64,000 nt of DNA from Gymnodinialimonas ceratoperidinii (GTDB taxonomy: Bacteria > Pseudomonadota > Alphaproteobacteria > Rhodobacterales > Rhodobacteraceae), in the NCBI RefSeq assembly GCF_019297855.1, contig NZ_CP079194.1, positions 1,537,501 to 1,601,500 on the forward strand, in the 5' to 3' direction. Numbering within the stretch: the first letter of the stretch is position 1; every line of letters starts with the position of its first letter. The notes below the pieces were generated by a model. It saw only the letters and a list, made by a program, of their open reading frames with translations, did no database searches and had not been told where the DNA came from. The position numbers and the translations under genes were made by a program. Positions 53,778 to 63,150 of the stretch are shown one piece after another.

Positions 53778-55931
53778 TCAGAAGATGAAGTCCTGCGCGT
53801 CGAGATCCGCGTAGAGCACGTTCTGCAACAGTATCGATCCGCCATCTGTCGCGATGAAGACATCGGCGTCGACCTGAGTTGCGGCGGCTGTGCCCGAGCC
53901 ATGGCCGAGCACGTCGGAGAGGGTGTTGAGCGACGACATGCCTGAAAAGTCGATCTTCTCGAAATCGTTCTGCGCGTCGAAGTCCGAGATTGTATCGGCG
54001 CCGTTGGCATCCTTGAAGATAAACAAATCGGCGTTGAACGCACCGGTCAGACTGTCATCGCCGTCGCCACCTTCGAGAGTGTCGAACCCCGCGCCGCCAA
54101 CAAGGATGTCGTTGCCCGCGCCCCCGTGAAGCGCGTCGTTCTGGCTGCCGCCGCGCAGCAGATCGTTGCCTTGATCGCCGAAGATGTCATCGTCGCCGTC
54201 ACCGCCGATCAATTTGTCGTTGCGGTTGCCGCCGCTCAAGGTGTCGGCGCCGCGTCCGCCGATCAAACGGTCGGCACCCATCTCTCCAAGAATGATGTCA
54301 TCTCCATTTCCGCCGGACATGCGGTCGTTCTGACGGCCGCCGACCAATGTGTCGTTGCCCATTCCGCCGACAAGAGAGTCGCGCCCTTCGCCGCCTTCCA
54401 GCAGGTCGAATTCAGCGCCGCCCATGAGCGTGTCATTACCCTCGCCGCCGATCAACGTGTCATTGCCGGCGCTGCCGATCAGCGTGTCAGCCCCCGCGCC
54501 GCCCTCAAGCTGGTTGGGTGCGCTGTTGCCCGTGATCTCATCATTGCCAGACCCGCCCACGGCATGTTCGATCACCGCGCCGAACGCGATGGAGAAGTTG
54601 CCGGAGTAGCCGCCGATATCGGAGAAGCTGCCCGCCTCAAGCGTCAATCGCTGTCCGTTCGCGTAGCCGGAAAGGTCGATCGTGTCGGAGCCGGCGCCGT
54701 CATAGACGGTCATGAAAGGCGTGGCGTTGGCCGTGAAATCATAGGCCGAGCCCGCCTCGGTGGCATTGAACCCGTAGATCGTGTTGCCCGCATTGTAAGT
54801 GTCGTCCGTGCCGTAGAGCTGGTGGATCGCCATGAAGTCATGCAGCATGAAGGTGTCGGGGAACCCAAGCCCACCGCTGGCGCCGGTGTGGGTTTCGTCA
54901 AAATAGCTCATCACCGTGTATTGCTGGCTATCCTCGGTGAATTGCGCGTGGTTCTGATAGCTGAACGTCACGCCGGACGACGCGTTGTAGGTGCCGGGAT
55001 GGGCGAGGCCTATGGCGTGGCCAATCTCGTGCAGCATGGTGAACGAGGTGTAGGTGCCAAAGCCGTAGCTCTGCCATCCAAAAGATTGATTGTTCAGCCA
55101 GATGTCACCGTTGGCGGCGGGGCTGCTGGTGTTGCCGCCGTTACTGCCGGGAAGATAGGCATAGGCGCCCGCGCCGTCATTCGCGCTGTAGGCACCGATG
55201 AGCAACGTGGCATCGTTGGAGCTGCCGTCCGGCGCGACGCGCGTGACGTTCAGGCCCGAGATCGCATCGGTATAACTCAATGCCGCGTCCGCGAGGGCGA
55301 TCTGACTGGCGTCCAGCGCCACCATCGGTGTGCCGTTGAGGGGATCGGTGCCGGAGGCCCGGACGGCCCAGGTCAGGTCCACAGACGTGCCCCCGCTCGA
55401 CACCCAGGCCTGGTTCGACCGCATGAGGTTCCCGGCGCCCATCTCGGCGTTGTAGCTGGCGAGGCTCCCCTCGGTGATCGAGACACCATAGGTGCCGCTG
55501 TCCGTCGGAACGTAGGAGCCCACGTCGATGAAGAGGGTCATCGTCTCACTGGTCGTGACCGACAACTCGGCGTTCAGGCCGGGTCCTGACCCATTGTCGT
55601 AATCGATCGACACGCCGGAGACATCCCGAAGGGTCAGCGTGATGTCGTTGACGGCGCTGTCGAGTGGCCCGGTTCCTACGCCTGCAATCGTGTAGGTGCC
55701 GGGGTCGAGCGTGACCTCGATCCAGTCACTCTCGGTTCCCGAGGATAACTCGCCAAGGAAATACGTGCCGACCGTCATGGCAGCCGCACTGCCGACCGTC
55801 GCGCCAGCGTCGCCAGTCTCGACAATCGTGTCGCCCGGTACCCTCGCAGGGCCGGGGGCGTTGGAGGACGTCAGGCCAAGGTATTCACACCCGCTCAAGG
55901 CGGGGTTCATCGTCTTACAAATCTGGCACAT
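53778..55931 (-). CDS. RTX serralysin-like metalloprotease (peptidase family M10B)
   Basis: The 717-residue protein has the zinc motif HEIGHAIGLAHP at residues 301-312 and the Met-turn VMSYFD (340-345). About 19 RTX nonapeptides (GGxGxDxLx) run from about residue 459 to 630. The C-terminus ends in a hydrophobic IF, as expected for type I secretion. The N-terminal half has a beta-sandwich-like region (about 45-155) and an unusual Cys-containing start, MCQICKTMNPALSGCEYLG. ATG 55931 with GGAAAG is chosen over a frame start 156 bases upstream. It would be exported by an HlyD/PrtD/TolC-type system not seen here. Confidence 0.93.
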   Translation of the reverse strand: MCQICKTMNPALSGCEYLGLTSSNAPGPARVPGDTIVETGDAGATVGSAAAMTVGTYFLGELSSGTESDWIEVTLDPGTYTIAGVGTGPLDSAVNDITLTLRDVSGVSIDYDNGSGPGLNAELSVTTSETMTLFIDVGSYVPTDSGTYGVSITEGSLASYNAEMGAGNLMRSNQAWVSSGGTSVDLTWAVRASGTDPLNGTPMVALDASQIALADAALSYTDAISGLNVTRVAPDGSSNDATLLIGAYSANDGAGAYAYLPGSNGGNTSSPAANGDIWLNNQSFGWQSYGFGTYTSFTMLHEIGHAIGLAHPGTYNASSGVTFSYQNHAQFTEDSQQYTVMSYFDETHTGASGGLGFPDTFMLHDFMAIHQLYGTDDTYNAGNTIYGFNATEAGSAYDFTANATPFMTVYDGAGSDTIDLSGYANGQRLTLEAGSFSDIGGYSGNFSIAFGAVIEHAVGGSGNDEITGNSAPNQLEGGAGADTLIGSAGNDTLIGGEGNDTLMGGAEFDLLEGGEGRDSLVGGMGNDTLVGGRQNDRMSGGNGDDIILGEMGADRLIGGRGADTLSGGNRNDKLIGGDGDDDIFGDQGNDLLRGGSQNDALHGGAGNDILVGGAGFDTLEGGDGDDSLTGAFNADLFIFKDANGADTISDFDAQNDFEKIDFSGMSSLNTLSDVLGHGSGTAAATQVDADVFIATDGGSILLQNVLYADLDAQDFIF

Positions 55932-56189
55932 CGGCGTCTTTCCAAGGAGGCGTGTATAGAGTTGTTGCGGAGCATGGGGCCTGTCGCCGAGGCTACTGCG
56001 CAAAGTGTAAAAAACCGGTTTACTCCGAGGGACAGCTACGGCGAAATTTACCGGTCCACGCGCCCGCGCGCCTTTTGTCGCCGGCACGTCGGATTGCGTG
56101 GGTCAAAGGGCGGTGTTAACGCTCCTTGCACGATAAAATCCTTCGTTCGACGCAGAGAAACGAAGCCTTCCAAGCGGGCGAATTGAACC

Positions 56190-58016
56190 ATGGCACGTAA
56201 GCAAGACACCCCCTCCGCTCCTGGCCAGACGGCTCCGCAGGCCGCGTCGGAAGAGCGCGAGCGTTCGCGGAAAATCGGCAGCCTGAAAGGGTTGATGCCG
56301 TTCCTTGCGCCGCACCGCTGGATGGTTCTGGGCGCCGTCGGGGCGCTGATCCTGACGGCCGTGGTCTCGCTGACCTTGCCGCTTGCCGTGCGCCGCGTCG
56401 TGGACGGCTTCGAGACCGAGACGACCGAGCTTCTCGATCAGTATTTCATGGCCGCCCTTGGCATTGCCGGCCTTCTCGCCGTGGGCACGGGCCTGCGCTA
56501 TTATCTCGTGACGCGCCTTGGAGAGCGGGTGATCGCGGACATTCGCAAAGCGGTCTTCGCGCGCATGATCACCATGAGCCCCGCATTCTACGAGCGGATC
56601 ATGACCGGCGAGGTGCTGAGCCGGATTACCACCGACACGACCCTTTTGCTCAGCGTGATTTCCTCCAGCATGTCCGTCGCCCTGCGCAATCTGCTGATCC
56701 TGATCGGCGGGGTCGGACTGATGCTCTGGACTTCTCCGAAGCTGGCGGGCGCTGTCTTGCTGATCGTGCCGATGGTCATTGTCCCGATTGTCGTTCTGGG
56801 CCGCCGTCTTCGCGTGCTCAGCCGTCAGAACCAGGACTGGATCGCCGAGAGTTCCGGCAACGCCTCCGAAGCGCTGTTGTCGGCACAGACGGTGCAGGCC
56901 TTCACCCATGAGGAGCCCACCGCCACGCGCTTCTCGGATGTGACCGAACTGTCCTTCGACAGCGCCAAGAAACGCATCGCGACCCGCGCAATCATGACCG
57001 TCATCGTGATCGCCTTGGTGTTTTCCGGCGTCGTCGGCGTCCTCTGGGTCGGCGCGCGCGACGTGAGGTCCGAGGCGATGACCATCGGTGCCCTGATCCA
57101 GTTCCTGATCTATGCCATCATGGTCGCCGGGTCGGTCGGTGCTTTGTCCGAGATATGGGGCGAGTTGCAGCGGGCCTCCGGCGCCACGGAACGGCTGGTT
57201 GAGCTTCTGGGCTCTGACGATACGGTCGCCGATCCGGCGGCGGGCGCGGAGCTGCCGCAAGGCGGGCGCGGGCCGATCTCCTTTGACAATGTTCATTTTC
57301 ACTACCCATCGCGCCCCGAGACGGCGGCGCTCGAAGGCGTGAGTTTCACCATTCAGCCCGGCGAGACGGTCGCGCTTGTCGGCCCATCGGGGGCCGGTAA
57401 ATCCACTGTCTTCCAACTGCTTTTGCGGTTCTACGATCCGGAATCGGGGCGCATCACCCTCGATGGGACCGGCCTGCCCGAGATGGCCCGTCACACGTTC
57501 CGCGAGGCGATGGCGCTGGTTCCGCAGGACCCGGTCATCTTTGCCGCCTCCGCCCGCGACAACATCCGTTTCGGGCGCTTGGACGCCACCGATGCGGAGG
57601 TCGAGGCCGCCGCCCGCGCCGCCGCCGCGCACGAGTTCATCAGCGCGCTTCCCAAGGGCTACGACACCTATGTCGGCGAGCGCGGCATGATGCTGTCCGG
57701 GGGGCAAAAGCAGCGCATCGCCATCGCGCGGGCGATCCTGCGCGACGCGCCGATTTTGTTGCTGGACGAGGCGACAAGCGCGCTGGACGCGGAATCCGAG
57801 CGCGCGGTGCAAGAGGCCGTGACCCGGATGTCGGAGACCCGAACCACCTTGATCGTGGCGCACCGCCTGGCGACCGTGAAGCAGGCCGACCGCATCTTGG
57901 TCTTCGAGGACGGGCGCATCGTCGCGGAAGGCACCCACGACAGCCTCGTCGCGGAGGGGGGGCTCTATGCGCGTCTGGCGCGGTTGCAGTTCACCTCGGG
58001 CCTTGCTGCCGAATAA
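56190..58016 (+). CDS. ABC exporter, MsbA/ABCB-type half transporter
   Basis: The 608-residue protein has six predicted transmembrane helices (residues about 45-310) fused to one nucleotide-binding domain. Walker A GPSGAGKST is at 398-406, the signature LSGGQKQR at 502-509, Walker B ILLLDEATSALD at 522-533, and the switch histidine AHRLATVKQ follows. It works as a homodimer exporting lipids or hydrophobic compounds. It is divergent from the RTX protease, with no HlyD-like partner, so it is not the protease's own exporter by any evidence in this window. Confidence 0.93.
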   Translation: MARKQDTPSAPGQTAPQAASEERERSRKIGSLKGLMPFLAPHRWMVLGAVGALILTAVVSLTLPLAVRRVVDGFETETTELLDQYFMAALGIAGLLAVGTGLRYYLVTRLGERVIADIRKAVFARMITMSPAFYERIMTGEVLSRITTDTTLLLSVISSSMSVALRNLLILIGGVGLMLWTSPKLAGAVLLIVPMVIVPIVVLGRRLRVLSRQNQDWIAESSGNASEALLSAQTVQAFTHEEPTATRFSDVTELSFDSAKKRIATRAIMTVIVIALVFSGVVGVLWVGARDVRSEAMTIGALIQFLIYAIMVAGSVGALSEIWGELQRASGATERLVELLGSDDTVADPAAGAELPQGGRGPISFDNVHFHYPSRPETAALEGVSFTIQPGETVALVGPSGAGKSTVFQLLLRFYDPESGRITLDGTGLPEMARHTFREAMALVPQDPVIFAASARDNIRFGRLDATDAEVEAAARAAAAHEFISALPKGYDTYVGERGMMLSGGQKQRIAIARAILRDAPILLLDEATSALDAESERAVQEAVTRMSETRTTLIVAHRLATVKQADRILVFEDGRIVAEGTHDSLVAEGGLYARLARLQFTSGLAAE

Positions 58017-58124
58017 CACCTCTACGTTGCGTTATAGTTGCGCGCTGCGCGAGTTTCCCCGATGCTGATTGCGGGAGAGGCACCGCTAAAAAGGTGCCCG
58101 CAAGAAAAGTAAGGGGAGGGAGCC

Positions 58125-60014
58125 ATGGCTCGTTTTGCATCGCTCGAAGACGTCAGGAAAATCGAAGCAGAGATGCCATGGCCGGAAAGCCAGCCGGCGG
58201 TCACCTTGTACGAGTTGCTGAGCAACACGACCAAGGCCCACGGCGACCTGAACGCGATCACGTTTCAACTGTTCTCTGGTCCCAAGGACCCGGCAGAAAC
58301 CCTGACGTGGAACATGTTTCACGAGCGGATCACGCAGGCGGCGAACCTGTTCCGGTCGCTCGGGGTCGGGCCGACGGATACCGTGGCCTACATCCTGCCG
58401 AATTGTAACGAGACCGCCGTCACCCTTCTGGCCGGCGCCACGGCTGGCATCGCCGCGCCGATCAACCCGTTGCTGGAGGCCGAGCAGATCGCCTCGATCC
58501 TGCGCGAGACCAACGCCAAGGTCGTGGTGACGCTGAAATCCTTCCCCAAGACCGATGTCGCCCAGAAGGTGTCCGAGGCTATCACCATGGCGCCGGGTGT
58601 TGAAACGGTGCTGGAGGTTGACCTCCTGCGCTACCTCACGGGCCTGAAGAAATTCATCGTACCACTCCTGCGGCCGAAGAACCCGGTCGAGCACAACGCA
58701 CGCGTGCTGAGCTTCACGGACGAATGCGCGAAGCAGAACAAGACCCTCGATTTCGAGGACGTCCGCGAAGACCGCGTGGCGTGCTACTTCCACACCGGCG
58801 GCACCACCGGCATGCCCAAGGTCGCGCAGCACAAGTATTCCGGGATGATCTACAACGGCTGGATCGGCCACACGCTGCTCTTCTCCGAGAAGGACACGGT
58901 GATCTGCCCCCTGCCGCTGTTCCATGTCTTTGCCTGTCACGTCATCCTGATGGCCATGGTCGCCTCGGGCGGGCACGTGGTATTCCCGACGCCGCAGGGC
59001 TACCGGGGCGAGGGCGTCTTCGACAACTTCTGGAAGCTGGTCGAGCGTTGGCAGGTGACCTTCATCATCACTGTCCCCACCGCGATTGCCGCGATGATGC
59101 AGCGCCCGGTGGATGCCGATGTCTCAACGGTCAAAACCGCCTTCTCGGGCTCCGCGCCGCTGCCGGTGGAGCTGTTCCACCGCTTCGAGAAAGCCACTGG
59201 CGTGACCCTAATCGAGGGCTACGGCCTGACAGAGGCGACGTGCCTCGTGTCCTGTAACCCCGTGGAAGGCGAGAAGAAAATTGGCTCCATCGGCGTGACC
59301 TTCCCCCATACCGAGGTGAAGATCCTGACCGATAGCCCCGATGGACCGGTCGAGGCGGACGTCGACACGGTCGGCGAAATCTGCATCTCCAGCCCCGGCG
59401 TCTTCGAAGGCTCGACCTATACCGAAGCCGACAAGAACCGCGACCTTTTCCACCACGACGTCTACCTGCGCACAGGCGATCTGGGCCGGTTTGACGAAGA
59501 CGGCTACCTCTGGATCACAGGCCGCGCGAAAGACCTGATCATCCGGGGCGGTCACAACATCGACCCCGCCGAGATCGAAGAGGCATTGGCCGGCCACGAG
59601 GCCGTCGCCTTCGCCGGTGCCATCGGTCAACCCGACGCATTCGCAGGCGAGCTGCCTTGCGTCTATGTCGAGTTGGTGGACAACGCCCAGATCACCGAGG
59701 ATGAGTTGATGGCCTATGCCAAGGACCACATTCACGAACGCGCCGCGATCCCCAAATACTTGGAAGTGCTCGATGAATTGCCCAAAACGGCCGTCGGCAA
59801 GGTGTTCAAGCCCGACCTGCGCAAGAAGGCGATCACGCGGATTTATAATGAGGCGTTGGAGAAGGCCGGCCACGACGCGCGGGTTGTCGAGGTGCGTGAA
59901 CACAAGAAACGCGGGCTGGTGGCCTATCTGGAACAGAACGGCGCCGATGCTGATGGTGTCCGGCAGGTTCTGGGCGAATTCACCCGGCCGTGGGAATGGG
60001 TCGAGGCCGCCTGA
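58125..60014 (+). CDS. Acyl-CoA synthetase (AMP-forming), long-form
   Basis: The 629-residue ANL-superfamily ligase has the P-loop HTGGTTGMPKVAQHK at about 223-237, GYGLTEATC, YLRTGDLGRFDEDGYLWITG and the catalytic-lysine motif PKTAVGKVFKPDLR. It is longer than the ligase at 595 and has an N-terminal region of about 30 residues before the usual start. ATG 58125 has GGGGAGGG upstream. It belongs to the acyl-CoA synthetase group found with beta-oxidation; the substrate is unknown. The next gene begins 9 bases later. Confidence 0.92.
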   Translation: MARFASLEDVRKIEAEMPWPESQPAVTLYELLSNTTKAHGDLNAITFQLFSGPKDPAETLTWNMFHERITQAANLFRSLGVGPTDTVAYILPNCNETAVTLLAGATAGIAAPINPLLEAEQIASILRETNAKVVVTLKSFPKTDVAQKVSEAITMAPGVETVLEVDLLRYLTGLKKFIVPLLRPKNPVEHNARVLSFTDECAKQNKTLDFEDVREDRVACYFHTGGTTGMPKVAQHKYSGMIYNGWIGHTLLFSEKDTVICPLPLFHVFACHVILMAMVASGGHVVFPTPQGYRGEGVFDNFWKLVERWQVTFIITVPTAIAAMMQRPVDADVSTVKTAFSGSAPLPVELFHRFEKATGVTLIEGYGLTEATCLVSCNPVEGEKKIGSIGVTFPHTEVKILTDSPDGPVEADVDTVGEICISSPGVFEGSTYTEADKNRDLFHHDVYLRTGDLGRFDEDGYLWITGRAKDLIIRGGHNIDPAEIEEALAGHEAVAFAGAIGQPDAFAGELPCVYVELVDNAQITEDELMAYAKDHIHERAAIPKYLEVLDELPKTAVGKVFKPDLRKKAITRIYNEALEKAGHDARVVEVREHKKRGLVAYLEQNGADADGVRQVLGEFTRPWEWVEAA

Positions 60015-60023
60015 GCGGGCCCA

Positions 60024-61229
60024 TTGACCGTCCCGGTTCTGACCAACGATCAGGCGCGCCGGCTTTTTCTGGCGCGCCACGGTCTGATGGACCCGCCCTC
60101 GGGCAAGGCCACCGGCGCGGCTCTGGCCGGCCTGATCGACTCGCTCGGCTTCGTGCAGGTCGACAGCGTCAACACCTTTGCCCGCGCCCATGATTTGATC
60201 CTCTGGTCTCGGCGGCAGTCCTACCGTCCCGAGAGCCTGCGCTGGATCAACGATCGCGCCCGCGCGACGTTCGAGCATTGGACCCACGATGCCTCGATCA
60301 TCCCCATGGCTTTCTACCCGCTCTGGCGGATGCGGTTCGAGCGTGACCGCGAGCGGCTGCACGGCAAGTGGAAGGATTGGCACGGCGCCGGGTTTCACCC
60401 CGAGATCGACAGGGTCCTCAACCAGGTCGCGGAGCAGGGGCCGTGCTGCTCCGCGGATATGGAGGACGACAGGCCCGAAAAATCCACCGGATGGTGGGAT
60501 TGGAAGCCCTCGAAAGTCGCGTTGGAGTATCTTTGGCGATCAGGCGACCTGGCAGTCACCAAGCGCGTGGGGTTCCGCAAGTTCTATGACCTGAGCGAAC
60601 GGGTGATCCCGGCAGATACGCGCGCGGTGCAACTCAGCGACGATGAGATCATCGAGCAGGCCTGCGTCGCGGCGATGGATCGTTTGGGCTTTGCAACGAG
60701 CGGAGAGCTGGCTGCGTTTTTCGCGCTCATCCGGCCAGAGCACGCCAAGCAGTGGGTGGCTGGTGCGCTGGCGGAGAGACGCCTCACCGAAGTGGATATA
60801 ACCGGTGCAGACGGACAGCGCAAACGCGCGTTCATGTGGGTCAAGGATCTGGAAACGTTGGCAGAACTGCCCGCGCCCTCGTCCCGCGTGCGGGTGCTGT
60901 CTCCCTTCGATCCCGCGCTGCGCGAGCGCAAGAGGGCGGAGCGTTTGTTCGGGTTTCATTACCGGATCGAAATCTTCGTGCCCGCGCCAAGACGGCGCTA
61001 CGGCTATTACGTCTTCCCGGTGCTCGAGGGCACTCGGCTCATCGGGCGGATCGACATGGCGCGCGACAACGGCGTGCTCCACGTCCGAGCCTTCTGGCCG
61101 GAAACAGGCGTGCGGATGGGGTCGGGCCGAGTAGAGCGGTTGCGGGCAGAATTGGAACGGGCGGCACGCTTTGCGACCGGCGGCGCGCTCGATTTCGCCG
61201 AGGATTGGCTGCGCGGTCCGCTCAGCTAA
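60024..61229 (+). CDS. Winged-helix DNA glycosylase, YcaQ/AlkX-like (HTH_42 family)
   Basis: The 401-residue protein of the HTH_42 family, whose members YcaQ/AlkX unhook interstrand DNA crosslinks. The QVDSVNTFARAHDLILWSRR segment is the family's QxD motif, with WTHDASIIPMAFYPLWRMR, GWWDWKPSKVALEYLWRSGD and SPFDPALRERKRAERLFGFH following. TTG 60024 is the likely start, giving the standard N-terminus VLTNDQARRLFLARHGLMDP; it has no strong ribosome site. It lies nine bases after the acyl-CoA synthetase, with which it may share a transcript. Confidence 0.88.
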   Translation: MTVPVLTNDQARRLFLARHGLMDPPSGKATGAALAGLIDSLGFVQVDSVNTFARAHDLILWSRRQSYRPESLRWINDRARATFEHWTHDASIIPMAFYPLWRMRFERDRERLHGKWKDWHGAGFHPEIDRVLNQVAEQGPCCSADMEDDRPEKSTGWWDWKPSKVALEYLWRSGDLAVTKRVGFRKFYDLSERVIPADTRAVQLSDDEIIEQACVAAMDRLGFATSGELAAFFALIRPEHAKQWVAGALAERRLTEVDITGADGQRKRAFMWVKDLETLAELPAPSSRVRVLSPFDPALRERKRAERLFGFHYRIEIFVPAPRRRYGYYVFPVLEGTRLIGRIDMARDNGVLHVRAFWPETGVRMGSGRVERLRAELERAARFATGGALDFAEDWLRGPLS

Positions 61230-61289
61230 CCGTTGACAGCATCCCGCGGCCCGTAGTTGCCTGATCGCGTGTTATCCACAGGCCGAGCC

Positions 61290-62438
61290 ATGGACTTCTC
61301 GATGAAAGACAAGCGTCTCGCGCGGGGCGTTCACCTTTTGCGGTTGGCGCTGATTGCAGGCGTCATCGCCTCCTGCACCCCGAGCGACAGCGGCCCCGGT
61401 GCCTGCGATCGGCCAGACCTCGCCTTTGGCGGCGACGTGTTGCTGCACAGCCTGATCCAATCCGACGCTGCCGCAAGGCCAGAGGGGTTCGCGCCGGCCT
61501 TCGCGCCCTTAGCAAATGTCCTCTCCCAGGCGTCCGTGACAGTCGTGAACCTCGAGGGGCCGGCCGCGCGGAACGTGTCACCGCGTCACCGGATCGAAGC
61601 GGACCCGGAGACGCGATATGACGGACACATCTACTCCGGCTATCCCTTGTTCAACTACCACCCGTCCATCGCGGAGGTCCTGCAACAGGCAGGCGTAGAT
61701 ATCGTGCAGACGGCGAACAATCATGCCATGGATCGCGGGTCCGTGGGGGCTGATCTGACGCTCTCAGCCCTTGCCGAAGCCGGCCTGTCGTCGACCGGTA
61801 CGCATCCCTCCGACGGCGCGGCCATATGGCATGCCACCCGGCAGGTCTCCGGCTACAACATCGCCTTCCTCGCTTGCACATTTTCGACCAATGGTCTGTC
61901 AGATCAGCGGCAACAGTCTCTTGGGTGTTACCGGAATCGGAGTTTTATCCTCAACCTCATTCACACCCTTGCCGAGCAGCCAGACATCGACGGCGTCATC
62001 CTGTTGCCCCATTGGGGAACGGAGTATTCCAACCGCCCCACCAGGCGACAGAGGCGCTTGGCGCAGGCAGCGGCCGATGCCGGGGCGATTGCTGTCGTGG
62101 GCACGCATCCTCATGTTCTTCAACCGCAGGAGATGCTCACTGCCGCCGACGGGCGACAGGTGCCCGTGGCATTCTCGCTCGGCAATCTCATCTCTACCCA
62201 ATGGCGGCTGGAGCGGCGCACGGGGGCGGTCTATTTTCTCGACCTGACCCGCGACGCAGCGGGGCGGCTACAAGCGACTGACCCGCGCTATTTGCCGACC
62301 CGGGTCGAGCGCACCGTGGACCGCGGCGTGGCGGTCTTTCCGGCGGCGCAACTCGCGACTGGCGGGCCGAGCCTCGCCCATGCGCAGCGCGTTCTGGGAC
62401 CGGGAATGCTTTTGCCTAACGGCTGTCCCGCGCCTTGA
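61290..62438 (+). CDS. CapA-family (poly-gamma-glutamate synthesis-like) predicted lipoprotein
   Basis: The 382-residue protein has an N-terminal hydrophobic segment with a lipobox-like IASC (LALIAGVIASCTPSDSGPG), suggesting a lipid-anchored periplasmic protein. The CapA/PGA_cap metallophosphatase fold follows: LAFGGDVLLHSLIQSDAA, VVNLEGPAARNV, TANNHAMDRGSVGADLTLSA, LLPHWGTEYSNRPTRRQR, VVGTHPHVLQPQEML and FSLGNLISTQ. ATG 61290 is used; ATG 61302 is possible. Its actual substrate is unknown, and no cap biosynthesis genes are adjacent. Confidence 0.87.
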   Translation: MDFSMKDKRLARGVHLLRLALIAGVIASCTPSDSGPGACDRPDLAFGGDVLLHSLIQSDAAARPEGFAPAFAPLANVLSQASVTVVNLEGPAARNVSPRHRIEADPETRYDGHIYSGYPLFNYHPSIAEVLQQAGVDIVQTANNHAMDRGSVGADLTLSALAEAGLSSTGTHPSDGAAIWHATRQVSGYNIAFLACTFSTNGLSDQRQQSLGCYRNRSFILNLIHTLAEQPDIDGVILLPHWGTEYSNRPTRRQRRLAQAAADAGAIAVVGTHPHVLQPQEMLTAADGRQVPVAFSLGNLISTQWRLERRTGAVYFLDLTRDAAGRLQATDPRYLPTRVERTVDRGVAVFPAAQLATGGPSLAHAQRVLGPGMLLPNGCPAP

Positions 62439-62487
62439 CCGGAACCGCGCAGCCCGTAACCTGAACGTCTTTCCAGCGGGTCTCCCT

Positions 62488-63150
62488 ATGTCCACTTCCA
62501 TGACCAAGTCTCTGACGTCGCTTCCGGTTTTCACCGACGACATCGGCGAACCCGGCCCGCGGACCGTCGTCTGTTTCGGAACCGCGCGGGGTGGCACCTC
62601 GATGGTGGCGGGCGCGATCCTTGGGCTCGGCGTTCCGATGGGGCCGGACCTGGGCCGCAATCTGGAAGACCCGGCGTTCAACTTCGACGCGCAGGGCATG
62701 GCGATGGAGGGTTTCCTCCAACACGCGCGCGATACCGTCGAAGCGCGGAACCAAGCCCATGAGATCTGGGGATGGAAGTTCCCCAATGCCGCCCGCTACC
62801 TTGAGCAACTCGCCCCGCACCTTCGCGCGCCGCATCTGGTGTGCGTCTTCCGAGACCCGGTCCCCGCCGCCCTCCGCCGCGCGAAAACGCCAGAGGAAGC
62901 ACCGGACTTCATCGCCGGCCGTTTGCGCGCCCAGATGCGAAATACAGAATTGATCGAGAAATTGAAACTGCCCTGCCTGATGGTTTCCTACGAGAAAGCC
63001 TCCGCGCAACCGGCTGAGTTCGTTCAGGAATTGGCGCAATTTCTGCGCTTGCCGATTCCTGCCCATGTGGACGAAATCGTGGCATTCATGGCGCGGGGCT
63101 CCTACAAGGATCCAGCGCCGCTCCTCAACCGTCTGACCGGAGCGCCCTGA
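62488..63150 (+). CDS. Sulfotransferase-like P-loop protein
   Basis: The 220-residue protein has the PAPS 5'-phosphate-binding loop FGTARGGTSMVAGAILGLG near residues 28-46 and a downstream conserved CVFRDPVPAALRRAKTP, typical of sulfotransferase or sulfotransferase-like folds that bind PAPS or nucleotides. The substrate is unknown. ATG 62488 is used with no upstream strong ribosome site; an earlier frame start would give an unsupported N-terminus. Its 3' end overlaps the convergent znuB by 26 bases. Confidence 0.75.
   Translation: MSTSMTKSLTSLPVFTDDIGEPGPRTVVCFGTARGGTSMVAGAILGLGVPMGPDLGRNLEDPAFNFDAQGMAMEGFLQHARDTVEARNQAHEIWGWKFPNAARYLEQLAPHLRAPHLVCVFRDPVPAALRRAKTPEEAPDFIAGRLRAQMRNTELIEKLKLPCLMVSYEKASAQPAEFVQELAQFLRLPIPAHVDEIVAFMARGSYKDPAPLLNRLTGAP

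Noticed and set aside
54126..55589. 487-residue plus-strand frame through the RTX protease gene
   Set aside because: It mirrors the RTX repeats of the real minus-strand gene and has repetitive Ala/Val content; nothing else supports it.
56190..58016. Type I secretion ATPase for the RTX protease
   Set aside because: The gene is adjacent, but it is divergent, lacks an HlyD partner and has MsbA/ABCB-like features rather than those of the PrtD/HlyB group.
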